Shown: positions 50,091-60,022, numbered from the stretch's first letter. The stretch is 64,000 nucleotides of DNA from Acetatifactor muris (GCF_024623325.1 NZ_JANJZD010000017.1:1-64000); one strand, 5' to 3'. Numbers and translations: made by a program. The notes: generated from the sequence alone by a model not told the origin.

Positions 50091-51509
50091 ATGAAAAAAC
50101 AGGCATTGAATCCCTATCTTCCCAGCTGGGAATACATACCGGACGGGGAGCCCTATGTGTTCGGAGACAGAGTATATGTGTATGGCTCCCATGACAGATT
50201 TGGCGGATACGCCTACTGCCAGAATGATTATGTGTGCTGGTCGGCGCCGGTAAATGACCTGGGAGACTGGAGATATGAGGGTGTGATTTATCCCCGGTCG
50301 GCGGATCCGCTGAATCAGGATGGAGATATGCTGCTGTTTGCGCCGGATGTGACAGTTGGCCCGGACGGCAGATATTATCTATATTATGTGCTGGACGGGG
50401 TGAGTGTGGTTTCCGTGGCGGTCTGTGACACCCCTGCGGGAAGATATCAGTTTTATGGATATGTGCATTATGAAGATGGCACAAGGCTGGGAGAAGCGGA
50501 GGGAGACGAGCCGCAGTTTGACCCCGGCGTGCTGACGGAAGAGGGAAGAACCTGTCTCTATACCGGATTCTGTATGCCGAACGACGCAGAGCGGCATGGC
50601 TCCATGGTGACAGTGCTGGGGGAGGATATGCTGACAATCGTGAGAAAGCCGGAGTTTGTGGTGCCCTCTAAACCTTACGAGAAGGGAACTGGCTATGAGG
50701 GACATGCTTTCTTCGAGGCCTCTTCCATTCGGAAAGTGAGAGGCAGATATTATTTTATCTATTCTTCTGTGCTCAGTCATGAGCTTTGTTATGCCACAGC
50801 GGATTCTCCTTTCGGACCATTTCGGTATGGAGGAACCATTGTGAGCAACTGTGATCTGTTTATTGACAGCTATAAACCTGCAGAGCGGCCCATGTTTTAC
50901 GGAGGCAACAATCATGGAAGCATCATTGAGATAAACGGGGCATGGTACATTTTTTATCACAGACATACCAATGGAACCAATTACAGCCGTCAGGGATGTA
51001 TTGAGAGAATCGAGATTCTGGAAGACGGAAGCATTCCGCAGGTGCAGATGACCTCCTGCGGCGCAAACGGCGGACCGCTGAAAGGAGAGGGGGAATACCC
51101 GGCTTATATCGCCTGCAATCTGTACTGCGGCGATGCGGCCACCACGGTGGGTGCACCCGGAGACTGGATGGACTGCAGATTCCCGAGAATAACGCAGGAT
51201 CAGCCGGACAATGTGGAAGGCCAGGGGTACATAGCCAACATGCGTCCGGGGGCGGTGGCCGGATTCAAATATTTTGACTGCCGGGGTGTGAAACGGATTG
51301 CCGTTCGCACCAGAGGAGGCGCCCGGGGAAGCTTCCATGTGAAAACCCGCTGGGATGGAGAAATCCTTGGCACCATTGAACTGGGCCGGAACAACGAGTG
51401 GAAAACTTATGAGGCGGACATCACGGTACCGGATGGCATTCAGGAACTTTATTTTGAGTTTGCCGGGACAGGAAAGTTGTCTTTTGCGTCGTTTGAATTA
51501 CGGAAGTGA
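50091..51509 (+). CDS. Glycoside hydrolase family 43 with C-terminal carbohydrate-binding domain
   Basis: The 472-residue enzyme has a five-bladed propeller with GH43 acid residues: Asp18 (PDGEPYVFGDRVYVYGSHD) as base, Asp in LLFAPDVTVG and Glu209 in FFEASSIRKV as acid. Residues ~330-472 form a CBM6-like beta-sandwich (GAVAGFKYFDCRGVKRIAVRTRG). It would cleave arabinose or xylose side groups from plant glycans; specificity is open. No signal peptide, so it works on imported oligosaccharides. Start ATG 50091 after AAGGAGG; it follows carB by 51 bp without an obvious promoter, so read-through from carB is possible. Confidence 0.9.
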   Translation: MKKQALNPYLPSWEYIPDGEPYVFGDRVYVYGSHDRFGGYAYCQNDYVCWSAPVNDLGDWRYEGVIYPRSADPLNQDGDMLLFAPDVTVGPDGRYYLYYVLDGVSVVSVAVCDTPAGRYQFYGYVHYEDGTRLGEAEGDEPQFDPGVLTEEGRTCLYTGFCMPNDAERHGSMVTVLGEDMLTIVRKPEFVVPSKPYEKGTGYEGHAFFEASSIRKVRGRYYFIYSSVLSHELCYATADSPFGPFRYGGTIVSNCDLFIDSYKPAERPMFYGGNNHGSIIEINGAWYIFYHRHTNGTNYSRQGCIERIEILEDGSIPQVQMTSCGANGGPLKGEGEYPAYIACNLYCGDAATTVGAPGDWMDCRFPRITQDQPDNVEGQGYIANMRPGAVAGFKYFDCRGVKRIAVRTRGGARGSFHVKTRWDGEILGTIELGRNNEWKTYEADITVPDGIQELYFEFAGTGKLSFASFELRK

Positions 51510-51561
51510 AAGGGGCTGATGGCAGAGCTGATTCAATGAACCTGATTTACTGAATAAATGC

Positions 51562-51590
51562 TTTACACCCTGGGCATAGATTGTTATAAT
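51562..51590 (+). promoter_or_regulatory. Sigma-A promoter of the 63-residue gene
   Basis: TTTACA (51562-51567), 17 bp, TATAAT (51585-51590), 70 bp before the ATG at 51660. Confidence 0.75.
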
Positions 51591-51659
51591 GAAACCAGAT
51601 ACATATAAGTCTGAGAGAGGTCGCAGACTTCCCTTTATTATCAGAAAGCAGGTGATTAT

Positions 51660-51851
51660 ATGCCGAGTGGAGTAGAAGTTGCAAAAGTGGCTATTGATGA
51701 TTTCAAAAAAATACAAAAATATATGTTTTTAGCTAAAGAAGAAGGCGCCACAAGAACATATGCCGAGCTAAAAGAAGAATATTTTTCTTTAAAAGCAATT
51801 CTTCAGGTTTGTGGTGTGAACCTGACAGATATTGACAGGATAAAAGAATAA
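51660..51851 (+). CDS. Conserved-looking 63-residue protein
   Basis: A small acidic helical protein: MPSGVEVAKVAIDDFKKIQKYM, EEGATRTYAELKEEYFSLKAIL, GVNLTDIDRIKE. It has its own strong promoter, a ribosome site (AGCAGGTGATT) and a terminator, so it is a real gene. I believe near-identical small proteins occur in other Lachnospiraceae, but know of no function. The EGATRTYAELKEEYFSLKAIL segment resembles a small helix-turn-helix; regulatory or RNA-binding roles are only guesses. Confidence 0.75.
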   Translation: MPSGVEVAKVAIDDFKKIQKYMFLAKEEGATRTYAELKEEYFSLKAILQVCGVNLTDIDRIKE

Positions 51852-51888
51852 GATGTAATCGCGAATAAATATTGACAATATCAGACAG

Positions 51889-51914
51889 AGACATCTCTTT
51901 GGAGGTGTCTTTTC
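51889..51914 (+). terminator. Terminator after the 63-residue gene
   Basis: AGACATCTC (51889-51897) pairs with GAGGTGTCT (51902-51910), one wobble, TTTG loop, then TTTTCGTTTTT. Confidence 0.85.
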
Positions 51915-52082
51915 GTTTTTCAGATAAATAAGTATAAGAGTAAATAAAGAAGAAAATCTTATTGCAGGAAGGATGCCAGTATGATAACCTGAAATTATAT
52001 TCGGAAGGACAGAAATACAGCGTAAATTGCCATATATTTTGCGAAGGGTATGCGCATGGCAGAACTACAGAAGGAGGTTTCT

Positions 52083-54029
52083 ATGAAATTCGAAATCAGA
52101 GACAACGCAATTTACTTTATCCGGGCAGGTGAATGGGGGAAAATTTCGGCCTGTGGGAAGAACTGCATTCGGTTCCAGGCTTCGCCTTCAGGTCCGGTGA
52201 AGGAGATGAACTGGACGCTGCTGCCGGGAGAAGTGGAAGCGAAAGCCTGGCTGGAAGGCAATACGGCGATTCTGGAGACCGGGGACATGCAGTGTAAGCT
52301 GTATGATAACGGCAGAACGGAATACTTCCGCAACGGCAGGAAAATTCTGTCGGAGAAATGTGAGATGACCTTCAGCACGGGAATCCGGAATTACCGCAGC
52401 AGGGGAAGCGGCCTCTGGAGCGGCCGGGTCACATTCGAGCCGGTGGAAGGGGAGCACTTTTACGGATTGGGACATGAGGCAACAGGATGTTTTGACCTGA
52501 AAGGCTGTACCATCGATCTGCGCCATGTGAATGCAAAGTGCACTATGCCGGTGGTGTATTCTTCTCTGGGATATGGCTTCCTGTGGAATATGCCTTCCAC
52601 GGGAAGCTGTGAGCTGGCCTGCAACCGGACCAGGTGGAATAGTGATCGGATGCGGCAGATGGATTATGTGGTCATGGGAGGAGAGCCGGCAGAGGTGGCG
52701 CAGGCGCTGGCGGACCTGACGGGACATGCCCCCAGGATGCCGGAGTATGGCCTGGGCTTCTGGCAGTGCAAGCTGCGGTATGAGACCCAGGAAGAGCTTC
52801 TGCAGGTGGCCAGACGCTATAAAGAGCTGGGGATTCCGCTGGATGTGATTGTGATTGACTATTTCCACTGGACAGAGCAGGGCGATTATAAATTCGACCC
52901 CGTCTACTGGCCGGACCCCAAAGCCATGACGGAGGAGCTGCACGCCATGGGCATTAAGCTGATGGTATCCATGTGGCCCACCATCAATGAGAAGAGTGAG
53001 AACTACAGGGAAATGCTGGACCGGAATCTGCTGATCAGGACAGCCAGCGGCTCCAACAGAGTGTTTGACTTCTATGGTCCCCAGGCGGAGATTGACCCCA
53101 CCAATCCCGAGACCAGAGAGTATGTCTGGTCGAAACTGAAAGAAAATTACATCGACCAGGGGGTGGACTGTCTCTGGTTCGATGAGGCGGAACCGGAGAT
53201 TCATCCGGAGCATTTTGACAATCTGGTGCTTTCCATGGGAAACGGGGATGAAGTGGGACTCCTTTATCCGTATTACTATGCAAAGCTGGTGTATGACGGG
53301 ATGAAGGCGGATGGCCGGGAGGATATCATTACGCTGTCCAGGTGCGCCTATCCCGGGGCACAGAGATTCGGCACGCTGGTGTGGTCCGGAGACATCCCTT
53401 CCACATTCGAGAGTCTGGCAGATCAGGTGAAATCCGGACTGAATATGGCAATGTGCGGGATTCCCTGGTGGACCACGGATATCGGCGGCTTTTACGGAGG
53501 CCATATTGAGACGGAATATTTCCGGGAGCTGATTGTCCGCTGGTTCCAGTATGGACTGTTCTGTCCTGTCATGCGCCTGCACGGCAGCAGAGCCGGCCGG
53601 GACAATACGAAGGCTATCATAGAACCCTCCGGCGGCGACAATGAAATCTGGAGCTTCGGGGAGGAGAATTTTGAGACGATTAAAGAGCTGATTCTTCTGC
53701 GGGAGAGGCTGAGGCCTTATCTCAGAAAGCATATGGACAGGGCTTCGGAAAAGGGCATTCCGGTCATGCGGCCCATGTTCTTTGACTTCCCGGAGGATGA
53801 AGTGTGCTATGGGCTGGGAGAGCAGTATATGTTCGGAGACGATATCCTGTTCGCGCCCATTGTCAGACAGGGAGAGCGGGCGAAAAAGGTGTATCTGCCG
53901 GAAGGGAACTGGATTCTCACCAGAGACCGGGAAGTCTGTGCGGGCGGAGCGTGGGCAGAAGTGTCCGCGCAGCTGAACGAATTCATCGCTTTTGTCAGAG
54001 AAGGCAGTGATGTGATTGAACTTTTCTGA
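52083..54029 (+). CDS. Glycoside hydrolase family 31 (alpha-xylosidase/alpha-glucosidase type)
   Basis: The 648-residue enzyme has the GH31 order: N-terminal beta-sandwich (1-200, GEHFYGLGHEATGCFDLKG), TIM barrel (~210-540) and C-terminal sheets (RPMFFDFPEDEVCYGLGEQYMFGDDILFAPI). The nucleophile is Asp367 in CLWFDEAEPE and the likely acid/base Asp437 in VWSGDIPSTFESL. ATG 52083 follows AAGGAGG; upstream ATGs lack a site. No signal peptide, so it is cytoplasmic. With GH43 and GH27 close by, it suggests use of hemicellulose-type oligosaccharides. Specificity (xyloside against glucoside) cannot be read with certainty. Confidence 0.93.
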   Translation: MKFEIRDNAIYFIRAGEWGKISACGKNCIRFQASPSGPVKEMNWTLLPGEVEAKAWLEGNTAILETGDMQCKLYDNGRTEYFRNGRKILSEKCEMTFSTGIRNYRSRGSGLWSGRVTFEPVEGEHFYGLGHEATGCFDLKGCTIDLRHVNAKCTMPVVYSSLGYGFLWNMPSTGSCELACNRTRWNSDRMRQMDYVVMGGEPAEVAQALADLTGHAPRMPEYGLGFWQCKLRYETQEELLQVARRYKELGIPLDVIVIDYFHWTEQGDYKFDPVYWPDPKAMTEELHAMGIKLMVSMWPTINEKSENYREMLDRNLLIRTASGSNRVFDFYGPQAEIDPTNPETREYVWSKLKENYIDQGVDCLWFDEAEPEIHPEHFDNLVLSMGNGDEVGLLYPYYYAKLVYDGMKADGREDIITLSRCAYPGAQRFGTLVWSGDIPSTFESLADQVKSGLNMAMCGIPWWTTDIGGFYGGHIETEYFRELIVRWFQYGLFCPVMRLHGSRAGRDNTKAIIEPSGGDNEIWSFGEENFETIKELILLRERLRPYLRKHMDRASEKGIPVMRPMFFDFPEDEVCYGLGEQYMFGDDILFAPIVRQGERAKKVYLPEGNWILTRDREVCAGGAWAEVSAQLNEFIAFVREGSDVIELF

Positions 54030-54090
54030 TATCAGAAGCTCTCTGCCCGTGAAAGAAAAAGTGGAAGAGATGTCATTTCAGGTCTGAATT

Positions 54091-54120
54091 ACGCAGGTTC
54101 CAGTCCGCTGGAACCTGCGT
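54091..54120. terminator. Strong terminator between GH31 and the methyltransferase
   Basis: A perfect 13-bp stem (54091-54103 with 54108-54120, TCCG loop) is followed by TTCAGCTATTTTTT. It lies between convergent genes and may serve both, although the T-tract favours the + strand. Confidence 0.85.
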
Positions 54121-54125
54121 TTCAG

Positions 54126-54853
54126 CTATTTTTTACCGGCTTTCACCAACAGCATCATGGGACGACGCAATTCGTCCTTCATTCCCGGAATATGCATCAT
54201 TTCTTCAGGTGGTTTTGCCTCCTCCACAGCCTCGAGCGCAAAGCCGTTATTCAACAATCCCATCAGGATCTGGGTGAGTGTGTGGTGCTGCTTTACCACA
54301 TCACATCCCAGAAAGTGTGTGATTCGCTCCCCCGGGATAAAATAATTATCAATGGGCCAATACCGGGGGTTCCGGCTTCCGTGCAGATCCAATCCTGCCC
54401 GACGCCTGCGGTAAAAACAGGATGTTCAATGTTAAAAATAAATGTGCCGCCCGGCTTCAATGTCCTGTGGACTTTTTGAAATACAGTCTCGAGATTTTCG
54501 ATATAGTGCAGCGCCAGATTGGAGACGACGCAATCCCACATTTTTTCCGGGTACTCATATTGCTCTATTCCGCAGACACGATATGAGATGGTGCTTTCCA
54601 TATTGCGCTTTTTGGCTTCCTCAATCATTTTCCTGCTCAGGTCAATCCCCAATATCTGTATTGCTCTCTGTTCTGCCGCAAATTTACAGTGCCAGCCATA
54701 GCCGCAGCCCAGATCAAGGACGGTTTTCCCCTGAAGTGGAGGAAACAGAGGTTTCAGCTGATGCCATTCTCCGGCGGCACTCAAACCATCTCTGCTGCGA
54801 GACATTTTCGCATACTCCTCAAAGAATCTGTCATTATCATATTCATTTTTCAA
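54126..54853 (-). pseudogene. Class I SAM-dependent methyltransferase, frameshifted
   Basis: The first part (54853 down to about 54370) holds KTVLDLGCGYGWHCKFAAEQ (SAM-binding motif I), ILGIDLSRKMIEEAKKR and WDCVVSNLALHYIENLETVF, ending at FNIEHPVFTAGVGQDW. The second part, in another phase, continues RYWPIDNYFIPGERITHFLGCDVVKQHHTLTQILMGLLNNGFALEAVEEAKPP to the stop at 54126. The break is at a run of five C on the coding strand (54365-54369); six C would restore one ~242-residue frame. Start is TTG 54851-54853 behind AAGGAG. Whether the lesion is real, phase-variable or an assembly error is open. Confidence 0.85.
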
Positions 54854-55111
54854 AGTTTTTTGTTCTCCTTTTTTCGTCTGTTCTGATGATGGGTCTTATT
54901 ATAGCATGGAGTGGTGAAGGAGGAAACAGTGTGTTTTACGAATTTGCCCGATTTTTATTTTGAATGGTGAATGGGAAAGACTTATGGTATAATGACAGTA
55001 TGGTTTGCTTCAGAACTTTTTGCAGGACAGAAGCATTGCGCTGAAAAAGGAAAAATGATCCCTGTATGGAGCAATGCCGGATAAAACAAAATCTTAGAAA
55101 AGGAGTGCTCA

Positions 55112-56425
55112 ATGAAACTGACAATGGAAAAGGCCCCCATGGGCTGGAACAGCTATGACTATTATGACACCACAGTGACAGAAGCGCAGGTAAAGGCCAA
55201 TGCCGACTATATGGCGGCAAATCTAAAAGAGTGCGGCTGGGAGTACATAGTGGTGGACATCCAATGGTATGCGAAGGACGCGGGAACGCAGAGAGACAAA
55301 TATCAGTATATTCCCTTTGGAGACATGGAGATGGATGAATACGGCAGATATCAGCCTGGGGTAAATCGTTTTCCCTCTGCGCAGGGAGGAAGAGGCTTCG
55401 GGCCTCTGGCGGAATATATTCATAGTCTGGGATTAAAGTTCGGCATTCACATTATGAGAGGAATTCCAAGGCTGGCGGCTCACAGGCATCTGCCCATAGC
55501 AGGGACTTCCTTTACGGCGGCGCAGGCGGCGGACCCGGCGTCAATCTGCGGTTGGAATCCTGATATGTACGGGGTTCGGGACAACGAGGCAGGGCAGGCC
55601 TACTATGACAGCCTGATGCAGATGTATGCGGACTGGGGTGTGGATTTCATCAAATGTGACGACATCTGTGACAGCTGGATGTACCGGAATCGGAATTTCG
55701 GCGGCTGGCATGAGACCCGGATGCTGCAGGAAGCGATCGGGAAGACCGGGCGGGATATTGTGCTCAGCCTTTCACCGGGGCCTGCTCAGATTGACAGAGC
55801 ATGGCAGTATGAAAAGTATGCCAATATGTGGCGGATAACAGATGACTTCTGGGACCGCTGGGAGCTGCTCAGGAATATGTTCGACAGATGTGAATTGTGG
55901 CAGAACCATGTGGCGGAGGGTTCCTACCCGGACTGCGACATGCTTCCGCTGGGTAAGCTGGGAAAAGGATTTGAACGCGGCGAGCGGGATACCTGTTTTA
56001 CCAGGGACGAACAGATTACCATGATGACGCTGTGGTGTGTCTTCGGTTCACCGCTGATGGTGGGGGCGGAGCTTACCCTGCTGGATGACTGGACGCTGTC
56101 ACTTCTGACCAGGAGAGACATTCTGAAACTGGTGTCCAATGGGTATGTGGGAAAACAGTTCGAGAAAAGCCAGGATTCCGCCATTTGGAGCTGCCGGAAT
56201 GAAGCCACAGGGGAGAGATATCTTGCGTTTTTCAATTTTCAGGAAAAGGAGCAGCAGATCTCCTGTAATCTCCGGGAGGTGGAGCAGTTTGCCGGGGAGA
56301 AAAGGGAAGTGGAAAGCGCTCTGGAGCTCTGGAGTCAGGTGGAGGTGAAGCCTGCGGGAGATGTGCTGACAGACTGTGTGCCGGCACATGGGGCGAGACT
56401 TTTCCTGTTGGGCGGGAAAAAATAG
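55112..56425 (+). CDS. Glycoside hydrolase family 27 (alpha-galactosidase type)
   Basis: The 437-residue enzyme begins with the family opening PMGWNSYDYYDTTVTEAQVKANADYMAANLKECGWEYIVVDIQWY. The nucleophile is Asp183 in VDFIKCDDICDSW and the acid/base one of Asp244/Asp245 in WRITDDFWDRWE. GLKFGIHIMRGIPR and FGSPLMVGAEL are further landmarks. GH27 includes alpha-galactosidases, alpha-N-acetylgalactosaminidases and isomalto-dextranases; the GIPR loop with a His-rich following segment is not standard for human-type enzymes. No signal peptide. ATG 55112 follows AAGGAG. Monocistronic, convergent with the HD-domain gene. Confidence 0.92.
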   Translation: MKLTMEKAPMGWNSYDYYDTTVTEAQVKANADYMAANLKECGWEYIVVDIQWYAKDAGTQRDKYQYIPFGDMEMDEYGRYQPGVNRFPSAQGGRGFGPLAEYIHSLGLKFGIHIMRGIPRLAAHRHLPIAGTSFTAAQAADPASICGWNPDMYGVRDNEAGQAYYDSLMQMYADWGVDFIKCDDICDSWMYRNRNFGGWHETRMLQEAIGKTGRDIVLSLSPGPAQIDRAWQYEKYANMWRITDDFWDRWELLRNMFDRCELWQNHVAEGSYPDCDMLPLGKLGKGFERGERDTCFTRDEQITMMTLWCVFGSPLMVGAELTLLDDWTLSLLTRRDILKLVSNGYVGKQFEKSQDSAIWSCRNEATGERYLAFFNFQEKEQQISCNLREVEQFAGEKREVESALELWSQVEVKPAGDVLTDCVPAHGARLFLLGGKK

Positions 56426-56447
56426 GATGTTCCTGCACTTCTGAGGT

Positions 56448-58289
56448 TCATGGGGAATGGCTGAGGAATACGGAATGGTATGCTTCCCTGCGTTCTTCCC
56501 GATAGATGCGCTCCAGCCTTCTCACCACACGATTATCTCTCAGCCTTGCGGTTAAAAGGGGCGAAAATCGCTTGCCTTCCAGTGAAACTGCGGTTTTGAA
56601 GGCTTCTTCAAAGGTCAGCTGTACACCGGTGTAAAGATGATTGGCATCAGTGACATTGTCCAGCCAGTCTGCCAGTCCGATGACATCTACCATCTGACGG
56701 GAGGGACATTCCAGCCGCACATAGGAATCAGGATAGCCGTGAGAGCCGTCATACCAGGAGTGATGCCCCAGAGCAATGGGGGCATATCTTCTGGTGGACG
56801 GCCGCACAGCCAGATTTTTTTCGCCCACAAGCGTATGCAGATGGGCCATTTCATACTCCTCCTCAAACCATTGTCTCGCCGACTGCGCATACAGACTGGT
56901 GAAGCTGATTTTGCCGATATCATGCAGGAGGCTGCCGTTTGTGGCATATTCCAGCACTGCATCCAGCTTTTTACCGGGATTCTCAATCTGACGAATGGAT
57001 TCAATGTCATCAAAAAAGCCGGATTCTTCTTCCATGATGATTCGGCACAGCTCTGCCGCAGCCTTGCCCACAATATAGGAGTGTATATAGTCCTCGGGCA
57101 GAAAGCGCATCAGAAGCTTTTCCACGAAATCCCCATAGGGAATGCTGCTGTCGGTTTCCACGAAGGTGGACATCAGCTGTCTGACATGAAAAAAGAGCTG
57201 CTCGTTTTCCGATGCCTGGGGAAAATGCTCCACATAATCAAGAGCCTGTTCATACAGCCGGTCAATATACTCCGTCCGTGCCGGTATTTTTTCCGGATGA
57301 TCCTGAAGAAAATTGCAGTAAAAGGCTGGCAGGGAAATCATCCGATATATGCCGTCTCCGGAAAAGTCATCCGCCTGTGCGGTATCGATCAGAAGTTCCA
57401 TTTTCTCAAGCAGCCCGTCCAGTGTATCCAGACCGCAGTAATAGTTGATGGAGTCATAGGAGAAGGAGGACTTGGCAGGCGGATTTTCCCCCCGGCTGCG
57501 TGCTTCCTCGAACTGTTTTTCATAGACAATATAGACAGATTCCATGATGTCCACGATGTCCTGAGGAGACATGGCATTTTCTTTGTTGCGGGAAATGCTG
57601 GCCGCCATCTGCTGATGCGTCATATAGAGGTATCTGTCCCAGGGAAGCTCAGGGGCCTTTTCACGATATCCTTTATCCTGTAGAATTCGCAGGGTGTAAT
57701 TGACCAGCCGGATTTTCTCTCCGGATGATTTAAACTGTCCCAGTGCCACATTTGCACGGGAACGTATAATATATCCTTTCGTATCGCTGTCTTCGATTTC
57801 TTCGAAGTATTTCAGATAGGCGGCAGCTTCCATAAAGCACAGCCGCATCCGGACCATGTACTTTTCGATGTACAGCCAGTCAAGGCCAACAAGTCTGGTG
57901 CATATGCTGTTATAGCCCATTCCCAGCCAGTATAGCTGACGTATCATATCATTCCGGTTTCCCGCCTGTCTGGCCTTGCTCAGCAGTGCACGGCGAATCT
58001 GACAGAAAAGTCCCACATCCCGTTCCGTGCGTCCGTCAAACAGGATTCCTGCGAAGTCTTCCAGCTCTCGAAGCGTTTCCGGTTCTGCTTCGAACAGATG
58101 ATCCAGAAGAGGAAACAGTTTCTCCCGCAGCAATTCCATATTCCGGGCCACAATCTGTTCCAGATGTTTTTTGTCTGACAGTACTTCCTCATAAGGGACG
58201 CAAAAGGACCGGCTCCCGGACTTTTCCGATGCCGACAGCTTTGCGATTTCTTTCAAATTGGCTATATATTCCTCCTGATATGGCTGCAT
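56448..58289 (-). CDS. HD-domain phosphohydrolase-like signalling protein
   Basis: The 613-residue soluble protein has a long helical N-terminal region (1-420) without recognised domain, then an HD domain: SLLHDIGKISFTSLY (His/Asp near 455), MAHLHTLVGEKNLAVRPSTRRYAPIALGHHSWYDGSHGYP and VIGLADWLDNVTDANHLYTGVQLTFEEAF. The order resembles HD-GYP c-di-GMP phosphodiesterases, with GHHSWYDGSHGYP at the place of HHExxDGxGYP. Its start lies 6 bp after the stop of the hybrid kinase gene on the same strand, so the two are one operon and probably one pathway. The substrate is not established. Confidence 0.85.
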   Translation of the reverse strand: MQPYQEEYIANLKEIAKLSASEKSGSRSFCVPYEEVLSDKKHLEQIVARNMELLREKLFPLLDHLFEAEPETLRELEDFAGILFDGRTERDVGLFCQIRRALLSKARQAGNRNDMIRQLYWLGMGYNSICTRLVGLDWLYIEKYMVRMRLCFMEAAAYLKYFEEIEDSDTKGYIIRSRANVALGQFKSSGEKIRLVNYTLRILQDKGYREKAPELPWDRYLYMTHQQMAASISRNKENAMSPQDIVDIMESVYIVYEKQFEEARSRGENPPAKSSFSYDSINYYCGLDTLDGLLEKMELLIDTAQADDFSGDGIYRMISLPAFYCNFLQDHPEKIPARTEYIDRLYEQALDYVEHFPQASENEQLFFHVRQLMSTFVETDSSIPYGDFVEKLLMRFLPEDYIHSYIVGKAAAELCRIIMEEESGFFDDIESIRQIENPGKKLDAVLEYATNGSLLHDIGKISFTSLYAQSARQWFEEEYEMAHLHTLVGEKNLAVRPSTRRYAPIALGHHSWYDGSHGYPDSYVRLECPSRQMVDVIGLADWLDNVTDANHLYTGVQLTFEEAFKTAVSLEGKRFSPLLTARLRDNRVVRRLERIYREERREAYHSVFLSHSP

Positions 58290-58295
58290 AACATT

Positions 58296-59978
58296 TCAAT
58301 CCTTTTCCCGTTTTTTCAACTGTCTGTAAAGGACATCCTGCAGCTGCTCCATGCTTACAGGTTTTGACAGGTGTTCGTTCATACCGGCGTCCTTTGCGGC
58401 ACGGATATCTTCCACAAAAGCGTTGGCCGTCATTGCTACAACCCAGACTTCCTCCGCGTCCTTCCTGGACAGTTTCCGAAGGCGTCTGGTAGCCTCGTAT
58501 CCGTCCATGACCGGCATCTGGACGTCCATGAAAATCAGATCAAAATAATATTCCGGAGAGGCTTCGAACTTTTCCAGTGCATGAGCGCCATTGTCGGCTA
58601 CTTCTGCGTCCACGCCGTTCAGGGAGAGCATTTCCAGTGCGATTTCCTGGTTCAGCTCATTATCCTCCACCAGCAGGACATGACACCCGCTGTAATCTGT
58701 GCTGGCTCCGGCAGAGAAATCCTGATGACTGCTGTCCGTGTCTGTCAGGTCGGACAGTGTATTCAAAAGCCTGCTCTTAAACAGGGGACAGGGAACGAAA
58801 GCGCTGACACCTACGCGGGTTGCACGATATTCCAGCTGAGCCCAGTCCACATCTGAAACCAGCACAATAGGAAAGTCCGGGCCGGCAGACTGCCTTATGT
58901 GAGCTGCCAGCTCCAGAGGTGACATGTCTTCCAGCTCCTGCCCCAGCAGCAGCGCACAGGGCATATGATGTTCGCTGCTGGCCTGCGTCAGGCAGGTTAC
59001 GGCACCCAGTCCGCTTTTTACATGGAGGGGAATCATATCTGCCTCCTGAAGAAAAGCTGTGAGTCTGGCGGCCTGCTGTTCCTGACTTTCGGCTATCAGC
59101 ACAGCCTTGCCGGCAAGCCGTTCCAGATTTTTCCCATCCTGGGATGTGAAGGAGAGGGGAAGCCTGATCTGAAAACTGCTGCCCACACCTTCGGTGCTTT
59201 CCACTTTTATCTGTCCGCCCATGCGGTCTATGAGGCTCTTGACAATCGACATTCCCAGGCCGGTGCCTTCGATTTTATTGACCGCGGCATTTTTCACCCG
59301 TTCGAAGGGGACAAAGATTCGTTCCAGAAATTCGCTGCTCATCCCGATACCATTGTCCTCACAGGTAAAGTCCAGAAAGATTCTGTTCTGATCCCGGGAA
59401 TCGGCAGTATCGTCTGCACGGTGCTGAAAAAGCCTGACAAGAATTTCTCCGTTGTCCGGCGTGTATTTTATCGCGTTCCCGATAATGTTTACCAGTATCT
59501 GCCGAAGCCGTAAGGGATCGCCGATAAGGGTCTCCTGGTAAATCTGTCCGATTTCTATCTTCAGATCATGTCCTTTCTGAACTGCCTGGGGACGTACAAT
59601 GACAGTAATGTCATGGACCAGATCAGCAAGGGAAAAGGTTTCTTCGTTCAGACTCATCCGGTCACTGTCTATCCGGGAGATGTCCAGTACATCGTTTACC
59701 AGACTCATCAGATGGGAGGAGGCTGTCTGTATCTTCTGCAGGCAATCCTGCACCCGGGCCTTCTCGTCAATGTGGGACAGGGCGATGGCTGTCATGCCTG
59801 CAATGGCATTCATTGGGGTACGTATGTCATGGGACATATTGGACAGAAAGGTGCTTTTGGCTCTGTTCGCTTCCTGTGCCTGTGTCAGAGCGGTTTTCAG
59901 CATCTGCAGCTGAAGATTGAGATCCGATATGTCGGTGAGCTCCGGATTTTGGGTATCAGTTTTTTTCATTGTATCCAT
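58296..59978 (-). CDS. Hybrid sensor kinase/response regulator, soluble
   Basis: The 560-residue protein has a short N-terminus, H-box STFLSNMSHDIRTPMNAIAGM (His near residue 50), ATPase motifs (IIGNAIKYTPDNG, CEDNGIGMS, EGTGLGMSIVKSLIDRMGG), a degenerate receiver (residues ~300-415, without a clear phospho-Asp loop) and an intact receiver (VLLVEDNELNQEIALEML, FDLIFMDVQMPVMDGYEA, LSKPVSMEQL). No membrane helix or PAS domain, so input must come through the coiled N-terminus. ATG 59976-59978 has AAAGGAGT at 8 bp; the longer start is rejected. Output may be the HD protein next door. Confidence 0.93.
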   Translation of the reverse strand: MDTMKKTDTQNPELTDISDLNLQLQMLKTALTQAQEANRAKSTFLSNMSHDIRTPMNAIAGMTAIALSHIDEKARVQDCLQKIQTASSHLMSLVNDVLDISRIDSDRMSLNEETFSLADLVHDITVIVRPQAVQKGHDLKIEIGQIYQETLIGDPLRLRQILVNIIGNAIKYTPDNGEILVRLFQHRADDTADSRDQNRIFLDFTCEDNGIGMSSEFLERIFVPFERVKNAAVNKIEGTGLGMSIVKSLIDRMGGQIKVESTEGVGSSFQIRLPLSFTSQDGKNLERLAGKAVLIAESQEQQAARLTAFLQEADMIPLHVKSGLGAVTCLTQASSEHHMPCALLLGQELEDMSPLELAAHIRQSAGPDFPIVLVSDVDWAQLEYRATRVGVSAFVPCPLFKSRLLNTLSDLTDTDSSHQDFSAGASTDYSGCHVLLVEDNELNQEIALEMLSLNGVDAEVADNGAHALEKFEASPEYYFDLIFMDVQMPVMDGYEATRRLRKLSRKDAEEVWVVAMTANAFVEDIRAAKDAGMNEHLSKPVSMEQLQDVLYRQLKKREKD

Positions 59979-60022
59979 TCCGCATACTCCTTTGATATCC
60001 GGTAAATTTCGCATGTACTTTT

